From the NCBI GenBank assembly GCA_902465605.1, contig CABQNT010000004.1, positions 1-64,000 on the forward strand: a DNA stretch of 64,000 bases, in the 5' to 3' direction. The stretch comes from Prevotella sp902465605. Lineage in GTDB: Bacteria; Bacteroidota; Bacteroidia; Bacteroidales; Bacteroidaceae. Numbering within the stretch: position 1 is the first letter of the stretch; every line of letters starts with the position of its first letter. Below, one piece after another: positions 25,038 through 34,353 of this stretch. A program made the position numbers and the translations under genes. The notes beneath the pieces were generated by a model, which had not been told where the DNA came from, did not search any database, and saw nothing but the letters and a program-made list of their open reading frames with translations.

Positions 25038-26888
25038 CTATTTGTTGTTCTTCAGGAAGATGCGTGACGAATTGAGCACCGCCAACAGTGCCACACCCGA
25101 ATCGGCAAACACGGCCATCCACAGGTTAGCCAGGCCCAACAGACCCAACAGCATCACCAGAGCCTTGATGATGAGGGCCAGCCAGATGTTCTGATTGACG
25201 ATTCGGCGCGTGTATTTACCGATACGGATGGCATCGGCCACCTTCGAAGGTTGATCGGTCTGGATGATGATATCGGCGGTTTCGATGGCCATGTCAGAAC
25301 CCAATCCTCCCATGGCAATGCCCACATCGCTCAGTGCCAGCACCGGGGCATCGTTGATACCGTCGCCCACAAAGGCCACACGCTGCCCCATGTGTTTGGC
25401 CTGCTCTATGTGTTTCACCTTGCCTTCGGGCAGCAAGTCGCCGTATGCCTTGCGTATGCCGAGGCTCGATGCCACCTTTGACACCAGCTCCTGACGATCG
25501 CCCGACAGCATCTCCACACGCACGGGCAGCGATTCAACAGCCTGTTTGGCATCATCTTTCACCTTGTCAGCCAGGATAATATGCCCCACATAGCGACCGA
25601 GATGGGCCACACAAACCACAGTTTCGGGAATATTGCGCAACGCATCTGGGAAGAACACGTTTTCACGCTCCAGCAGTTTCAGGTTGCCCACCAGCCACTC
25701 ATCGGTCTGCAAGCCATGCCCGGCAATGTCTTTGGCATCAATCTTCTCGTCCGTCGGATGATAACGTACGATGGCTTTAGCGATGGGGTGATTGCTCGAC
25801 TTCTCGATAGCCGACACCATTTTGAGCGCTTCCTCATCCAGTCCCTCCACACTTTGCACGGCAAATTCGCCCGTGGTGAGCGTGCCGGTCTTGTCGAACA
25901 TCACCAAATCAACCTCGGTAATGGCATCCAGGTAGTTGCTCCCCTTGAACAGAATGCCCCGCTTGGAGGCCGAACCGATGCCCGCAAAATAACCCAGCGG
26001 CACGCTGATGACCAGCGCGCAGGGACAAGAAATAACCAAGAAGACCAACGCACGGCGGAACCACTCGCTGAAAACGTAGGTAAAGTTGGCGTCGAACAAG
26101 CTATATAGATAAGGTAGCAGAATGGCCAAGGCCGCCAGCATGACGACGATGGGGGTATAAATGCGGGCGAAGCGACGAATGAACAGTTCGGTAGGGGCCC
26201 TGCGCTCGGCAGCATCTTCCACCATTTTCAAGATGCGCGAGATGGCCGATTGGCTTTCAGGACGGGTCACCTTAAGGCGTAAAACTTGGTCAACGGCAAT
26301 CATGCCCGCCATCACTTCCTCGCCTTTCTCCATCGTTCGGGGCATCGATTCGCCCGTCAGAGCTGCGGTATTCAGCGAGGCCGAATCTGACAACAGGGTT
26401 CCATCAAGTGGCACTCGCTCGCCAGCCTTCACCTCTATCACATCGCCCACGGCCACTTCAGCGGGCTGTTTCTCCACGGTTGTGTCATCAACGACCACGC
26501 GAGCCAAGGTTGGTCTGAAAGCCACCAGCGCGCGAATGTTGTCTCGGGCACGGTCTACAGCACGGTCTTGCAACGCCTCACCAATGCAGTACAGCAGCAT
26601 CACGGCAACCGCTTCGGGGTACTCACCGATGGCGAAAGCACCGATACAGGCAATCGTCATGAGCATGAACTCACTGAATACGTCGCCTTTCGCGGCCCAT
26701 TCCCAGGCTTCTTTCATCACCGGCAGGCCCACAAAGGCAAACGCCACGACGTACCATGCCAAGGATATCCATTGGTCATAGAGAATTGTTAACCCAATAT
26801 ATGGGGCTGCGATGCCCACGACAAGCATCACGCCCGATAGGATAATCTTCCACCAGGCCATCTGCTCTTCTTCATGAATGTCTTCCAT
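25038..26888 (-). CDS. Zn/Cd/Pb-exporting P1B-type ATPase
   Basis: This 616-residue P-type ATPase has the membrane metal site CPCALVISVP of the ZntA/CadA group, the phosphorylation motif DKTGTLT, the SSNHPIA substrate-lock motif and GDGINDAP at the hinge. No N-terminal HMA metal-binding domain is present; the protein starts with a short acidic MEDIHEEEQ segment. Such pumps export zinc, cadmium or lead from the cytoplasm. Upstream is a TACTTTTG promoter box and a palindrome (TGCAACC-GGTTGCA) that could bind a regulator. Confidence 0.93.
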   Translation of the reverse strand: MEDIHEEEQMAWWKIILSGVMLVVGIAAPYIGLTILYDQWISLAWYVVAFAFVGLPVMKEAWEWAAKGDVFSEFMLMTIACIGAFAIGEYPEAVAVMLLYCIGEALQDRAVDRARDNIRALVAFRPTLARVVVDDTTVEKQPAEVAVGDVIEVKAGERVPLDGTLLSDSASLNTAALTGESMPRTMEKGEEVMAGMIAVDQVLRLKVTRPESQSAISRILKMVEDAAERRAPTELFIRRFARIYTPIVVMLAALAILLPYLYSLFDANFTYVFSEWFRRALVFLVISCPCALVISVPLGYFAGIGSASKRGILFKGSNYLDAITEVDLVMFDKTGTLTTGEFAVQSVEGLDEEALKMVSAIEKSSNHPIAKAIVRYHPTDEKIDAKDIAGHGLQTDEWLVGNLKLLERENVFFPDALRNIPETVVCVAHLGRYVGHIILADKVKDDAKQAVESLPVRVEMLSGDRQELVSKVASSLGIRKAYGDLLPEGKVKHIEQAKHMGQRVAFVGDGINDAPVLALSDVGIAMGGLGSDMAIETADIIIQTDQPSKVADAIRIGKYTRRIVNQNIWLALIIKALVMLLGLLGLANLWMAVFADSGVALLAVLNSSRIFLKNNK

Positions 26889-26918
26889 ATCTTTGTGTAT
26901 ATTAAAATTTTACTGCTG

Positions 26919-26953
26919 CAAAAGTACGAAAAAGAAGATGCAACCTGGTTGCA
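26919..26953 (-). promoter_or_regulatory. ATPase promoter with operator-like palindrome
   Basis: The minus strand has TACTTTTG (26919-26926) as -7 element. The 15-bp palindrome TGCAACCTGGTTGCA (26939-26953) covers the -25 to -35 region. A metal-responsive repressor or activator site is plausible but unproven. Confidence 0.5.
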
Positions 26954-27057
26954 AAGTGCACCTTGCGCCATGGAAAAGAGCCACTTGTCACACGCCATTC
27001 TTTGTCTCGGCATGCGTTAAATAACATCTGTTGCAAGCATTATCAATTAAAAATGAT

Positions 27058-27133
27058 TATCTTTGCATAAGATAGGCGGCACCTTAACAAAACAAACAAG
27101 TTTGCTTTGTATTCGGTTTGCGCTATCTTTGCA
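27058..27133 (+). promoter_or_regulatory. 76-bp promoter repeat, copy before ruvB
   Basis: It starts and ends with TATCTTTGCA. Between them lie AAGATAGGCGGCACC, a palindrome (ACAAAACAAAC / GTTTGCTTTGT) and TTCGGTTTGCGC. The TTTG in the second palindrome arm is 19 bp before the right-hand TATCTTTG, the -33/-7 spacing of Bacteroidetes promoters. The right box lies 11 bp before the ruvB ATG. Confidence 0.85.
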
Positions 27134-27143
27134 ACAGATAAAA

Positions 27144-28196
27144 ATGACTGTCCCGACAAGTATGGAAGAAGATTTCGACATCAGAGATGAACGCATTTCA
27201 TCGGCAGAAAAAGAGTTTGAGAATGCGTTGAGGCCCCTGAAATTCAACGATTTCAGCGGGCAACCTAAGGTTGTGGAGAATCTTCAAATCTTCGTAGAGG
27301 CTGCCAAATACCGCGGCGAACCGCTTGATCATACCCTTTTGCACGGGCCTCCCGGACTGGGAAAGACCACCTTGAGCAACATTATTGCCAACGAACTGGG
27401 CGTAGGGTTCAAACTGACCAGCGGACCAGTGCTCGATAAACCGGGCGACTTGGCTGGCATCTTGACCTCGCTCGAGCCAAACGACGTGCTGTTCATCGAT
27501 GAGATCCACCGTCTGTCGCCGGTAGTCGAAGAGTATCTGTACTCGGCCATGGAAGACTATCGCATCGACATCATGATCGACAAGGGCCCGTCGGCGCGCT
27601 CTATCCAAATAGACTTGAACCCGTTTACCTTGGTGGGAGCCACCACGAGAAGCGGACTGCTCACGGCACCGCTGCGTGCTCGTTTCGGCATCAACATGCA
27701 CTTGGAGTATTATGCGCCCGAAACATTGCAGAAAATCATCAGGCGCAGCGCAAACATCCTAAACGTACCCATTGACGAGGACGCCGCTTACGAGATTGCA
27801 CGCCGCTCCAGAGGAACGCCTCGTATCGCCAACGCACTGCTGAGAAGGGTGCGCGATTTCGCACAAGTCAAGGGCAATGGCAGCATCAACACCCGCATCG
27901 CACAGTTTGCCTTGCAGGCATTAAACATCGACCAATATGGGTTGGACGAGATAGACAACAAAATCTTGCTCACCATCATCGACAAGTTCCGGGGCGGTCC
28001 GGTAGGACTGAGCACCATTGCGACTGCCATTGGCGAAGATACGGGTACGGTGGAAGAGGTGTACGAGCCTTTCCTCATCATGGAAGGATTCATCAAACGA
28101 ACGCCAAGAGGACGCATGGCCACTCATTTGGCCTACGAACATCTGGGCAGAGATCTTTACAAAGGCAACTTGATGGAACCCGGACTGTTTACTTAA
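27144..28196 (+). CDS. ruvB: Holliday junction branch migration ATPase RuvB
   Basis: This protein of about 350 residues drives branch migration of Holliday junctions with RuvA. The AAA+ motifs are complete: Walker A GPPGLGKTT, Walker B LFIDEIHRL, sensor GATTRSG and the arginine segment RGTPRIANALLRRVRDFA. The C-terminal winged helix ends with FIKRTPRGRMATHLAYEHLG. The start at 27144 (MTVPTSMEEDFDIRDERI) fits the family and follows the promoter repeat; an extension to 27063 would translate the repeat itself. It is first in a run with coaD and ybeY. Confidence 0.97.
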   Translation: MTVPTSMEEDFDIRDERISSAEKEFENALRPLKFNDFSGQPKVVENLQIFVEAAKYRGEPLDHTLLHGPPGLGKTTLSNIIANELGVGFKLTSGPVLDKPGDLAGILTSLEPNDVLFIDEIHRLSPVVEEYLYSAMEDYRIDIMIDKGPSARSIQIDLNPFTLVGATTRSGLLTAPLRARFGINMHLEYYAPETLQKIIRRSANILNVPIDEDAAYEIARRSRGTPRIANALLRRVRDFAQVKGNGSINTRIAQFALQALNIDQYGLDEIDNKILLTIIDKFRGGPVGLSTIATAIGEDTGTVEEVYEPFLIMEGFIKRTPRGRMATHLAYEHLGRDLYKGNLMEPGLFT

Positions 28197-28212
28197 CGAC
28201 AAGGAAGAAAAC

Positions 28213-28686
28213 ATGGACAGCAATCCCAGAATCGGCATTTTCGTAGGCAGTTTCGATCCCTACACCATCGGACACGACTCCATCGTGCGTCGCATCTTGC
28301 CCCTGTTTGACCGCTTGGTCATCGGTGTGGGTGTGAACATGCAAAAAAAATATAGATACAGCGAGGAAGAACGCATCAAGGCCATTGGCGATTTGTATGC
28401 CGATGAGCCGCGCATCAGCGTGAAGTCGTATCACGACTTGGCCGTAGATTTCGCCAAACGAGAGGGCGCCAAGTATCTCATCAAAGGTGTTCGGTCGGTG
28501 AAAGACTTTGAGTACGAACGCGAACAAGCCGACATCAATCGGCAAATCGGTGGCATCGACACCATTCTGCTCTTTGCCGATCCAGGGATGGCCAGCGTGA
28601 GTTCGTCCCTTGTGCGTGAGCTTTTACACTATGGTGCCGACGCATCCATGTTTCTTCCCCAACGAAAAACAGATCATACAAAATAG
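28213..28686 (+). CDS. coaD: Phosphopantetheine adenylyltransferase
   Basis: This 157-residue nucleotidyltransferase makes dephospho-CoA from 4'-phosphopantetheine and ATP. The N-terminal FVGSFDPYTIGH holds the nucleotide-binding TxGH motif. Downstream are LIKGVRSVKDFEYE and the VSSSLVREL motif. It begins 16 bp after ruvB and is probably co-transcribed. Confidence 0.96.
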   Translation: MDSNPRIGIFVGSFDPYTIGHDSIVRRILPLFDRLVIGVGVNMQKKYRYSEEERIKAIGDLYADEPRISVKSYHDLAVDFAKREGAKYLIKGVRSVKDFEYEREQADINRQIGGIDTILLFADPGMASVSSSLVRELLHYGADASMFLPQRKTDHTK

Positions 28687-28734
28687 ATCTAACAGACACA
28701 CTCATGCGAGTGGAAACCGAAAAATGGTTTTTAT

Positions 28735-29160
28735 ATGATTACTTATAACATAGACGGCGTGAAGATGCCGAAGATTAAAAAGCGCGAAACATCCGCTTGG
28801 ATCAAGGCCGTAGCAGCCACCTACGGACGCAAGATAGGAGAGGTGGGCTACATGTTCGTTGACGACGAGAAGATTCTGGAAGTGAACAACGAGTACTTGG
28901 GACACGACTATTACACCGATATCATCACCTTTGATTACGACGAGGGCGACATCATCAACGGTGACATCGTCATCAGTCTGGACACGGTGCGCACCAACGC
29001 AGAACGTTTCGGCAAGCCTTACGAGGAAGAACTCTATCGCGTGATTATCCATGGCATCCTGCATCTCTGCGGCATCAACGACAAAGGACCGGGCGAACGC
29101 GAGATTATGGAGGCTGCGGAAGATAAGGCTTTGGCCATGAGAAAGCAGAAAACGACATAA
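28735..29160 (+). CDS. ybeY: Endoribonuclease YbeY (rRNA maturation factor)
   Basis: This 141-residue protein of the UPF0054 family takes part in 16S rRNA processing and ribosome quality control. The zinc-binding motif is HGILHLCGINDK. The first two histidines are present; the third ligand position has Lys rather than His, which I believe is usual in Bacteroidetes members. A YYTDIITFDYDEGDIINGDIVIS segment precedes the motif. It closes the ruvB-coaD-ybeY group and is followed by two promoter repeats. Confidence 0.93.
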   Translation: MITYNIDGVKMPKIKKRETSAWIKAVAATYGRKIGEVGYMFVDDEKILEVNNEYLGHDYYTDIITFDYDEGDIINGDIVISLDTVRTNAERFGKPYEEELYRVIIHGILHLCGINDKGPGEREIMEAAEDKALAMRKQKTT

Positions 29161-29239
29161 AATGAGCTATCAGGAGGTAGGCTACGGTCTCTCTCTTTGG
29201 CTTTTTGTAACGCAGGTTACAAATATAAAAGTTTTTCAG

Positions 29240-29315
29240 TACTTTTGCATAAGATAGGCGGCACCTCAACAAAACAAACAAGTTTGCTTTGTATTCGGTT
29301 TGCACTATCTTTGCA
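29240..29315 (+). promoter_or_regulatory. 76-bp promoter repeat, first of two before nadB
   Basis: It is bounded by TACTTTTGCA and TATCTTTGCA and nearly identical to the ruvB copy, including the ACAAAACAAAC / GTTTGCTTTGT palindrome. It shares its right boundary box with the next copy. Confidence 0.85.
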
Positions 29316-29381
29316 TAAAATAGGCGACACCTCAATATAGAAAGTAAACTTTCTCTATTTTCGGTTTGCACTATCTTTGCA
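29306..29381 (+). promoter_or_regulatory. 76-bp promoter repeat, second before nadB, with altered palindrome
   Basis: The outer blocks (ATAGGCGACACCTCAA, TTCGGTTTGCAC, TATCTTTGCA) match the other copies. The centre is a different sequence that is still palindromic (ATAGAAAGT / ACTTTCTCTAT). The right TATCTTTG lies 35 bp before the nadB ATG. Confidence 0.85.
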
Positions 29382-29413
29382 TCAAACGGTAAATGAACAT
29401 CATATAGCACATC

Positions 29414-31000
29414 ATGATACGCAAATTTGATTTCCTCATTATAGGCGGCGGAGTAGCAGGCATGAGCTTTGCACTGAAAGTTGCCAACAGTGGGAAAGGT
29501 AAAGTGGCCTTGGTATGCAAGACTACGCTGGACGAAACCAACACGTCCAAAGCACAAGGAGGCATCGCTTCGGTGACCAATTTGAAGGTAGACAACTTTG
29601 AAAAACACATCGAGGACACGATGATTGCAGGCGATTTCATCTCCGACCGCAAGGCGGTTGAACATGTTGTGCGCAATGCTCCCAAGGCCATTGACGACTT
29701 GGTGAAGTGGGGAGTCAACTTCGACAAGACCCCAGAAGGCCAATTCGACTTGCATCGGGAGGGCGGACACAGCGAATTCAGAATATTACACCACAAGGAT
29801 GACACGGGCTTTGAGATTCAAAGAGGATTGATGGATGCCGTGAGATCCAACAAGAATATCACTGTGTTGGAAAACCATTTCGCTGTCGAAATCATCACCC
29901 AGCACCATTTGGGCATTGAGGTGACGCGCAAAACGCCCGACATCGAGTGCTACGGCGCATACGTCTTGGATCCCGACACCCATAAGATAAATACCTTCTT
30001 GAGTCGCGTCACCCTGATGGCAACAGGCGGAACGGGCGCCGTGTATGCCACCACGTCCAATCCAAACATCGCCACAGGCGACGGCATTGCCATGGTTTAT
30101 CGGGCCAAGGGAACGGTCAAGGACATGGAGTTCGTGCAGTTTCACCCCACGGTGCTTTACAATCCGGCCGAAACTCACCCCGCCTTTCTCATCACCGAGG
30201 CCATGAGAGGTTACGGTGGCGTGCTGCGTTTGCCCAATGGTGAGGAGTTCATGCAGAAGTACGACAAGCGATTGTCACTGGCTCCACGTGACATTGTGGC
30301 CCGCGCCATTGACCGAGAGATGAAGCTCCACGGCCTTAATCACGTTTGTTTGGATGTCACTCACAAAGATGCAGAGGAGACCAAAAAGCACTTTCCGCAC
30401 ATCTATGCCAAGTGTCTCACCATAGGTGTCGACATCACCAAGGAGTACATCCCCGTCTGTCCCAGCGCACACTATATGTGTGGAGGCATCAAGGTTGACC
30501 TTAACGGCGAGAGTTCCATCCACCGGCTCTATGCGGTGGGCGAATGCTCATGCACCGGTTTGCATGGTGGAAACCGCTTGGCCAGCAACTCACTCATCGA
30601 GGCTGTGGTCTATGCCAAGTCGGCTGCCGAACATGCCGTGCGCGTCATCGACGGCTATCAGTTCAACGACAAGGTGCCGGAATGGAATGATGAAGGCACA
30701 ATGAGCAACGAAGAGAAGGTGCTCATCGCCCAAGACGAGCGCGAAGTGGGACAAGTCATGTCCAACTACGTGGGCATCGTGCGGAGCGACCTGCGACTAC
30801 ATCGTGCTTGGAAACGCCTCGACCTACTCTACGAGGAGACCGAAGAGCTGTTCAAACGCGTCAAAGCCACCAGAGATATCTGCGAGCTGCGCAACATCAT
30901 CAACGTGGGTTACCTCATTACACGGCAGGCCATCGAGCGCAAAGAGAGCCGAGGACTGCACTATACGGTAGACTATCCCAAACATGCCTACGACCTCTAA
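29414..31000 (+). CDS. nadB: L-aspartate oxidase
   Basis: This 528-residue FAD enzyme oxidises L-aspartate to iminoaspartate, the first step of de novo NAD synthesis. The FAD-binding glycine motif GGGVAGMSFALKVA is at the N-terminus. KAQGGIASV, the substrate loop HREGGHSEFRILHHKDDTG, ALEMUTATED-type block VQFHPTVLYN and GGIKVDLNGESSIHRLYAVGECSCTGLHGGNRLASNSL are conserved. It leads the nadB-nadA-nadC operon, driven by two tandem promoter repeats. Confidence 0.96.
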   Translation: MIRKFDFLIIGGGVAGMSFALKVANSGKGKVALVCKTTLDETNTSKAQGGIASVTNLKVDNFEKHIEDTMIAGDFISDRKAVEHVVRNAPKAIDDLVKWGVNFDKTPEGQFDLHREGGHSEFRILHHKDDTGFEIQRGLMDAVRSNKNITVLENHFAVEIITQHHLGIEVTRKTPDIECYGAYVLDPDTHKINTFLSRVTLMATGGTGAVYATTSNPNIATGDGIAMVYRAKGTVKDMEFVQFHPTVLYNPAETHPAFLITEAMRGYGGVLRLPNGEEFMQKYDKRLSLAPRDIVARAIDREMKLHGLNHVCLDVTHKDAEETKKHFPHIYAKCLTIGVDITKEYIPVCPSAHYMCGGIKVDLNGESSIHRLYAVGECSCTGLHGGNRLASNSLIEAVVYAKSAAEHAVRVIDGYQFNDKVPEWNDEGTMSNEEKVLIAQDEREVGQVMSNYVGIVRSDLRLHRAWKRLDLLYEETEELFKRVKATRDICELRNIINVGYLITRQAIERKESRGLHYTVDYPKHAYDL

Positions 31001-31021
31001 TAGGCACTTATACAATACATT

Positions 31022-32014
31022 ATGATTAAACAAGAATGGAAGGAAAAAGGCTTTGTCAACGAGCCTATCCCAGAAGGAACAGACATCAAGGCTGAGATAC
31101 GCCGGATGTGCAAAGAGAAGAATGCCATCATCATGGCTCACTATTACACCGAGAGCGACGTTCAAGACATCGCCGACTTCGTGGGAGACAGCTTGGCACT
31201 GGCGCAAAAGGCTGCCACCACCGATGCTGAGATTATCGTCATGTGCGGCGTTCACTTCATGGGCGAAACCAACAAGATACTCTGTCCTGACAAGAAGGTG
31301 CTGGTACCCGACCTCAACGCCTCGTGTTCGTTGGCCGAGAGCTGTCCGGCCGACGAGTTCAAGCAGTTTGTTGAGGCACATCCTGACCACACCGTGATTA
31401 GTTATGTCAACACCACCGCTGCCACAAAGGCCATCACCGACGTGGTGGTAACCAGCAGTAACGCACGCCAAATCGTTGAATCATTCTCCAAAGACACCCC
31501 GATTATTTTTGGTCCCGACGAGAATTTGGGCGGATACATCAACAGTCTGACCGGTCGTAACATGCTGCTTTGGAAGGGTGCCTGCCATGTGCACGAGAAG
31601 TTTTCGGTGGAAAAGATTCTCCAACTCAAGGCCGAACATCCCGGCGCCAAAATCTTAGCGCACCCCGAATGCAAAGGGCCGGTGGTTAAATTGGCCGACA
31701 AGGTGGGCAGCACGGCGGCCTTGTTGAAATACAGCATCACCGATGATGCGAAAGAATTCATCGTGGCTACCGAGAGCGGCATCCTGCATGAGATGCAGAA
31801 ATCGGCTCCGCAGAAAACATTTATCCCTGCTCCTCCCAACGACAGCACCTGCGCTTGCAACGAGTGCAACTACATGAAACTCATCAACATGCAAAAGCTG
31901 TACAACTGCTTGAAGTATGAATGGCCCACTATAGAGGTTCCTGCCGACGTGGCTCAAAAAGCCATTCGCCCCATCAACCGCATGTTGGAAATATCCAAGA
32001 AGCTGGGACTCTGA
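31022..32014 (+). CDS. nadA: Quinolinate synthase
   Basis: This 330-residue [4Fe-4S] enzyme condenses iminoaspartate with dihydroxyacetone phosphate. The motif IMAHYYTESDVQDIADFVGDS is at the N-terminus. Candidate cluster cysteines lie in NASCSLAESCP, HPECKGPV and the CACNECNYM stretch. It starts 21 bp after nadB. Confidence 0.96.
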   Translation: MIKQEWKEKGFVNEPIPEGTDIKAEIRRMCKEKNAIIMAHYYTESDVQDIADFVGDSLALAQKAATTDAEIIVMCGVHFMGETNKILCPDKKVLVPDLNASCSLAESCPADEFKQFVEAHPDHTVISYVNTTAATKAITDVVVTSSNARQIVESFSKDTPIIFGPDENLGGYINSLTGRNMLLWKGACHVHEKFSVEKILQLKAEHPGAKILAHPECKGPVVKLADKVGSTAALLKYSITDDAKEFIVATESGILHEMQKSAPQKTFIPAPPNDSTCACNECNYMKLINMQKLYNCLKYEWPTIEVPADVAQKAIRPINRMLEISKKLGL

Positions 32015-32079
32015 CCGTTTTTCACACGACTACATGCCAGTCAACTCATCATTTTTCATCATCACAAAATCAAGAAATC

Positions 32080-32952
32080 ATGCTCTCCATACAAGAATTG
32101 AACGACAAATTGTTTGACCTCGCCTTCAGTGAAGATATTGGTGACGGCGATCACACCACGCTGTGCTGCATCCCTGCCGATGCCATGGGCGAATGTAAGC
32201 TACTCATCAAAGAAGAAGGAATATTGGCTGGCGCAGACATTGCCCAAGAGGTGTTCCATCGTTTTGATCCCAACTTGGAGGTCGAGATACACATACCCGA
32301 TGGTACGCACGTCCGCCCGGGCGACATCGTGCTGACGGTTAAAGGGCACGAGCGTAGCCTCTTGCAGACCGAGCGATTGGTGCTAAACATCCTGCAACGC
32401 ATGAGTGGCATCGCCACCATGACGCACCGCTACCAGCAAGCCTTGATTGAGGCTGGCACAAAGACACGCGTGCTGGACACCAGAAAAACCACACCGGGCA
32501 TGCGCATGCTCGAGAAAGAGGCGGTGAAGATAGGCGGGGGTATGAATCATCGTATCGGATTGTTTGACATGATTCTGCTCAAAGACAACCATATTGACTT
32601 TTGCGGGGGCGTTCGCAACGCCATCTCGCGCGCCAAGAAGTACTGCAAAGAGCATGGAAAGGACCTGAAGATAGAGTGTGAGGTGCGCAATTTCCAAGAG
32701 TTGGACGAAGCATTGGCCGAGGGATGCGACCGCATCATGTTCGACAACTTCACGCCCGAGCAGACCCGCCAGGCCGTAGAAAAGGTCAACGGACGCTGCG
32801 AAACCGAATCGAGTGGCGGCATCACGTTCGACACCATGATTCCATACGCCAAGGCGGGGGTAGACTTCATCTCCTTTGGCGCACTCACCCACAGCGTGAA
32901 GGGACTGGATATGAGTCTGAAAGCCGCCGGTAGTGACAAGCTCAAAATCTAA
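32080..32952 (+). CDS. nadC: Nicotinate-nucleotide pyrophosphorylase (quinolinate phosphoribosyltransferase)
   Basis: This 290-residue enzyme converts quinolinate and PRPP to nicotinate mononucleotide. GDHTTLCC, LLQTERLVLNILQRMSGIATMT, LDTRKTTPGMR and the C-terminal SSGGITFDTMIPYAKAGVDFISFGALTHS are family hallmarks. The ATG at 32080 (MLSIQELNDKLFDLAFSEDIG) is chosen over an upstream extension that overlaps nadA, because the family starts here. It completes the pathway encoded by nadB and nadA. Confidence 0.96.
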   Translation: MLSIQELNDKLFDLAFSEDIGDGDHTTLCCIPADAMGECKLLIKEEGILAGADIAQEVFHRFDPNLEVEIHIPDGTHVRPGDIVLTVKGHERSLLQTERLVLNILQRMSGIATMTHRYQQALIEAGTKTRVLDTRKTTPGMRMLEKEAVKIGGGMNHRIGLFDMILLKDNHIDFCGGVRNAISRAKKYCKEHGKDLKIECEVRNFQELDEALAEGCDRIMFDNFTPEQTRQAVEKVNGRCETESSGGITFDTMIPYAKAGVDFISFGALTHSVKGLDMSLKAAGSDKLKI

Positions 32953-33072
32953 CAAGACTGACTTGAAACATCAGCCTCAGCAGATTTTGAGCAATTTTTT
33001 TGAATCTAAAAACACAGGCGAAAGCCGAGTGCTTTCGCAGTTGTTGAAATCAAATGACAAAGCTGCTGAAAC

Positions 33073-33118
33073 CAAAGGGCGCAGCCGGTAAAATCAACGA
33101 CCGCACCCTTTGATTTTC
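33073..33118 (+). terminator. Probable terminator of the nadBAC operon
   Basis: CAAAGGGCGC pairs with GCACCCTTTG with one mismatch around a 20-nt loop, followed by ATTTTC. It lies between nadC and the convergent CDF gene. Confidence 0.45.
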
Positions 33119-33180
33119 AATCTCAATCACTTTGAAAGGCTTTTCTTAATCTTTTGACTCACAATTCATTACACACTCAT

Positions 33181-34149
33181 TCAAGACTGGGTTGACGTGC
33201 GACTGTGTTGGTTCATTTCTTTCGGACTCACATAACAGCCATTCACCTTCAAAGGCTCCAGATGCAAGGCGATGTGGGTATGCTCACCAAACTGCTCGCG
33301 CAACCGTTTTTCGATGCGGGTAGCCTTCTCATGCGCCTCATAGAGCGACATCTCGCCCGGCATTCGCACGTGCATCTCAATGGCTATCTTGTTACCAAGC
33401 CGACGCGTGCGCAGGTTGTGGATGTCCGCCACATCCTCCTCCTCGGCCGCCAGTGCCACCATTTGCGCCTCAACGTCTTCGGGCAAACTACTCTCCAACA
33501 ATTCATTGGTGGCCTGAACAATCAGTCCATAGGCCGCTTTCAAGATGAAAAAGCTCACGATGATGGCCGCCAGCGGGTCCAACACCGCCCACTGTGCACC
33601 CAAGAGAATAGCGCCACCAATACCGAAGGCCGTTCCGATGGACGACAGGGCATCCGACCGATGGTGCCAGGCATTGGCCCGCACGGCCTGGGAGCCTACC
33701 TCGCGCCCCACCTTTTCGGTGAACCGATAGGCCCACTCCTTCAATGCGATGCTCACGATGGCCGCAATGAAGGCAATCATCCCCGGCGACTTCAGCTGCT
33801 CACCGTTAACGACAGCCCACGTTTTGGTCAGGCCGTTGTAGCAGATCATGGCACCCACGCCCATCAACGCAATGCCGATGAGGGCGGTGGCCAGCGTCTC
33901 GTATTTGCCATGCCCATAGTCGTGATCCTCGTCTTGCGGCTTGTTGCCGAGCTTGACGAACAGCAGTACCACGATGTCGGTCATGAAGTCGGACAGCGAG
34001 TGCACAGCGTCAGCTATCATGGCAGCCGACCCACCCAAGATTCCGGCCGTGAACTTCAATGCCAGCAACACCGCATTGATGATGCTGCCGGCAATGGTGA
34101 CACGGTATATGGACTGCTCTCGCTGACGGTCGGATTCGGATTTTTCCAT
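33181..34149 (-). CDS. Cation diffusion facilitator (Zn/Fe/Co efflux)
   Basis: This protein of about 322 residues has six membrane helices and the CDF metal site: DAVHSLSDFMTD in helix 2 and NAWHHRSDALSS in helix 5 supply His/Asp pairs. The cytoplasmic C-terminal domain (DIHNLRTRRLGNKIAIEMHVRMPG...HTHIALHLEPL) is typical. The ATG at 34149 (MEKSESDRQREQ) is used because a promoter box TATATTTG lies at 34180-34187; the longer frame would start with TTG inside the promoter. The first 45 codons and upstream region are duplicated at 37229-37364. Confidence 0.93.
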   Translation of the reverse strand: MEKSESDRQREQSIYRVTIAGSIINAVLLALKFTAGILGGSAAMIADAVHSLSDFMTDIVVLLFVKLGNKPQDEDHDYGHGKYETLATALIGIALMGVGAMICYNGLTKTWAVVNGEQLKSPGMIAFIAAIVSIALKEWAYRFTEKVGREVGSQAVRANAWHHRSDALSSIGTAFGIGGAILLGAQWAVLDPLAAIIVSFFILKAAYGLIVQATNELLESSLPEDVEAQMVALAAEEEDVADIHNLRTRRLGNKIAIEMHVRMPGEMSLYEAHEKATRIEKRLREQFGEHTHIALHLEPLKVNGCYVSPKEMNQHSRTSTQS

Positions 34150-34179
34150 CAATGTGTTGAGATTAAAGGGTTGCAGCTG

Positions 34180-34187
34180 CAAATATA
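34180..34187 (-). promoter_or_regulatory. Promoter -7 element of the CDF gene
   Basis: The minus strand reads TATATTTG, 31 bp before the ATG at 34149. The same box is kept in the duplicated remnant. Confidence 0.6.
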
Positions 34188-34323
34188 GTGATTTTTAACT
34201 ACACGCTTTGTACACCTTTAGAATATCTGCAAAATAACATGACGCTCAATCTCATTTTCTAATGTAGGTGGCGGCTCACTCTCCTGAAACGATTGATCGT
34301 TCAAATATTTTTAGGGTAAACCG

Positions 34324-34353
34324 TTGTTTTTCTGGTTTTTATATTTAATTTTG
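34324..34353 (+). promoter_or_regulatory. Promoter of the first BspA-like gene
   Basis: TTG at 34324-34326 and TAATTTTG at 34346-34353 have a 19-bp spacer. The identical promoter occurs before the second BspA-like gene (37539-37568). A leader of about 180 nt would follow. Confidence 0.6.

Noticed and set aside
29105..29770. Minus-strand 221-residue ORF with a repeated AKIVQTE...LLRCRLSYAK pattern
   Set aside because: It is a translation through the two 76-bp promoter repeats and the antisense of ybeY and nadB. The repeats explain the pattern.
33205..34188. Plus-strand 327-residue ORF
   Set aside because: It is antisense to the CDF transporter gene, which has metal-site motifs and a promoter.
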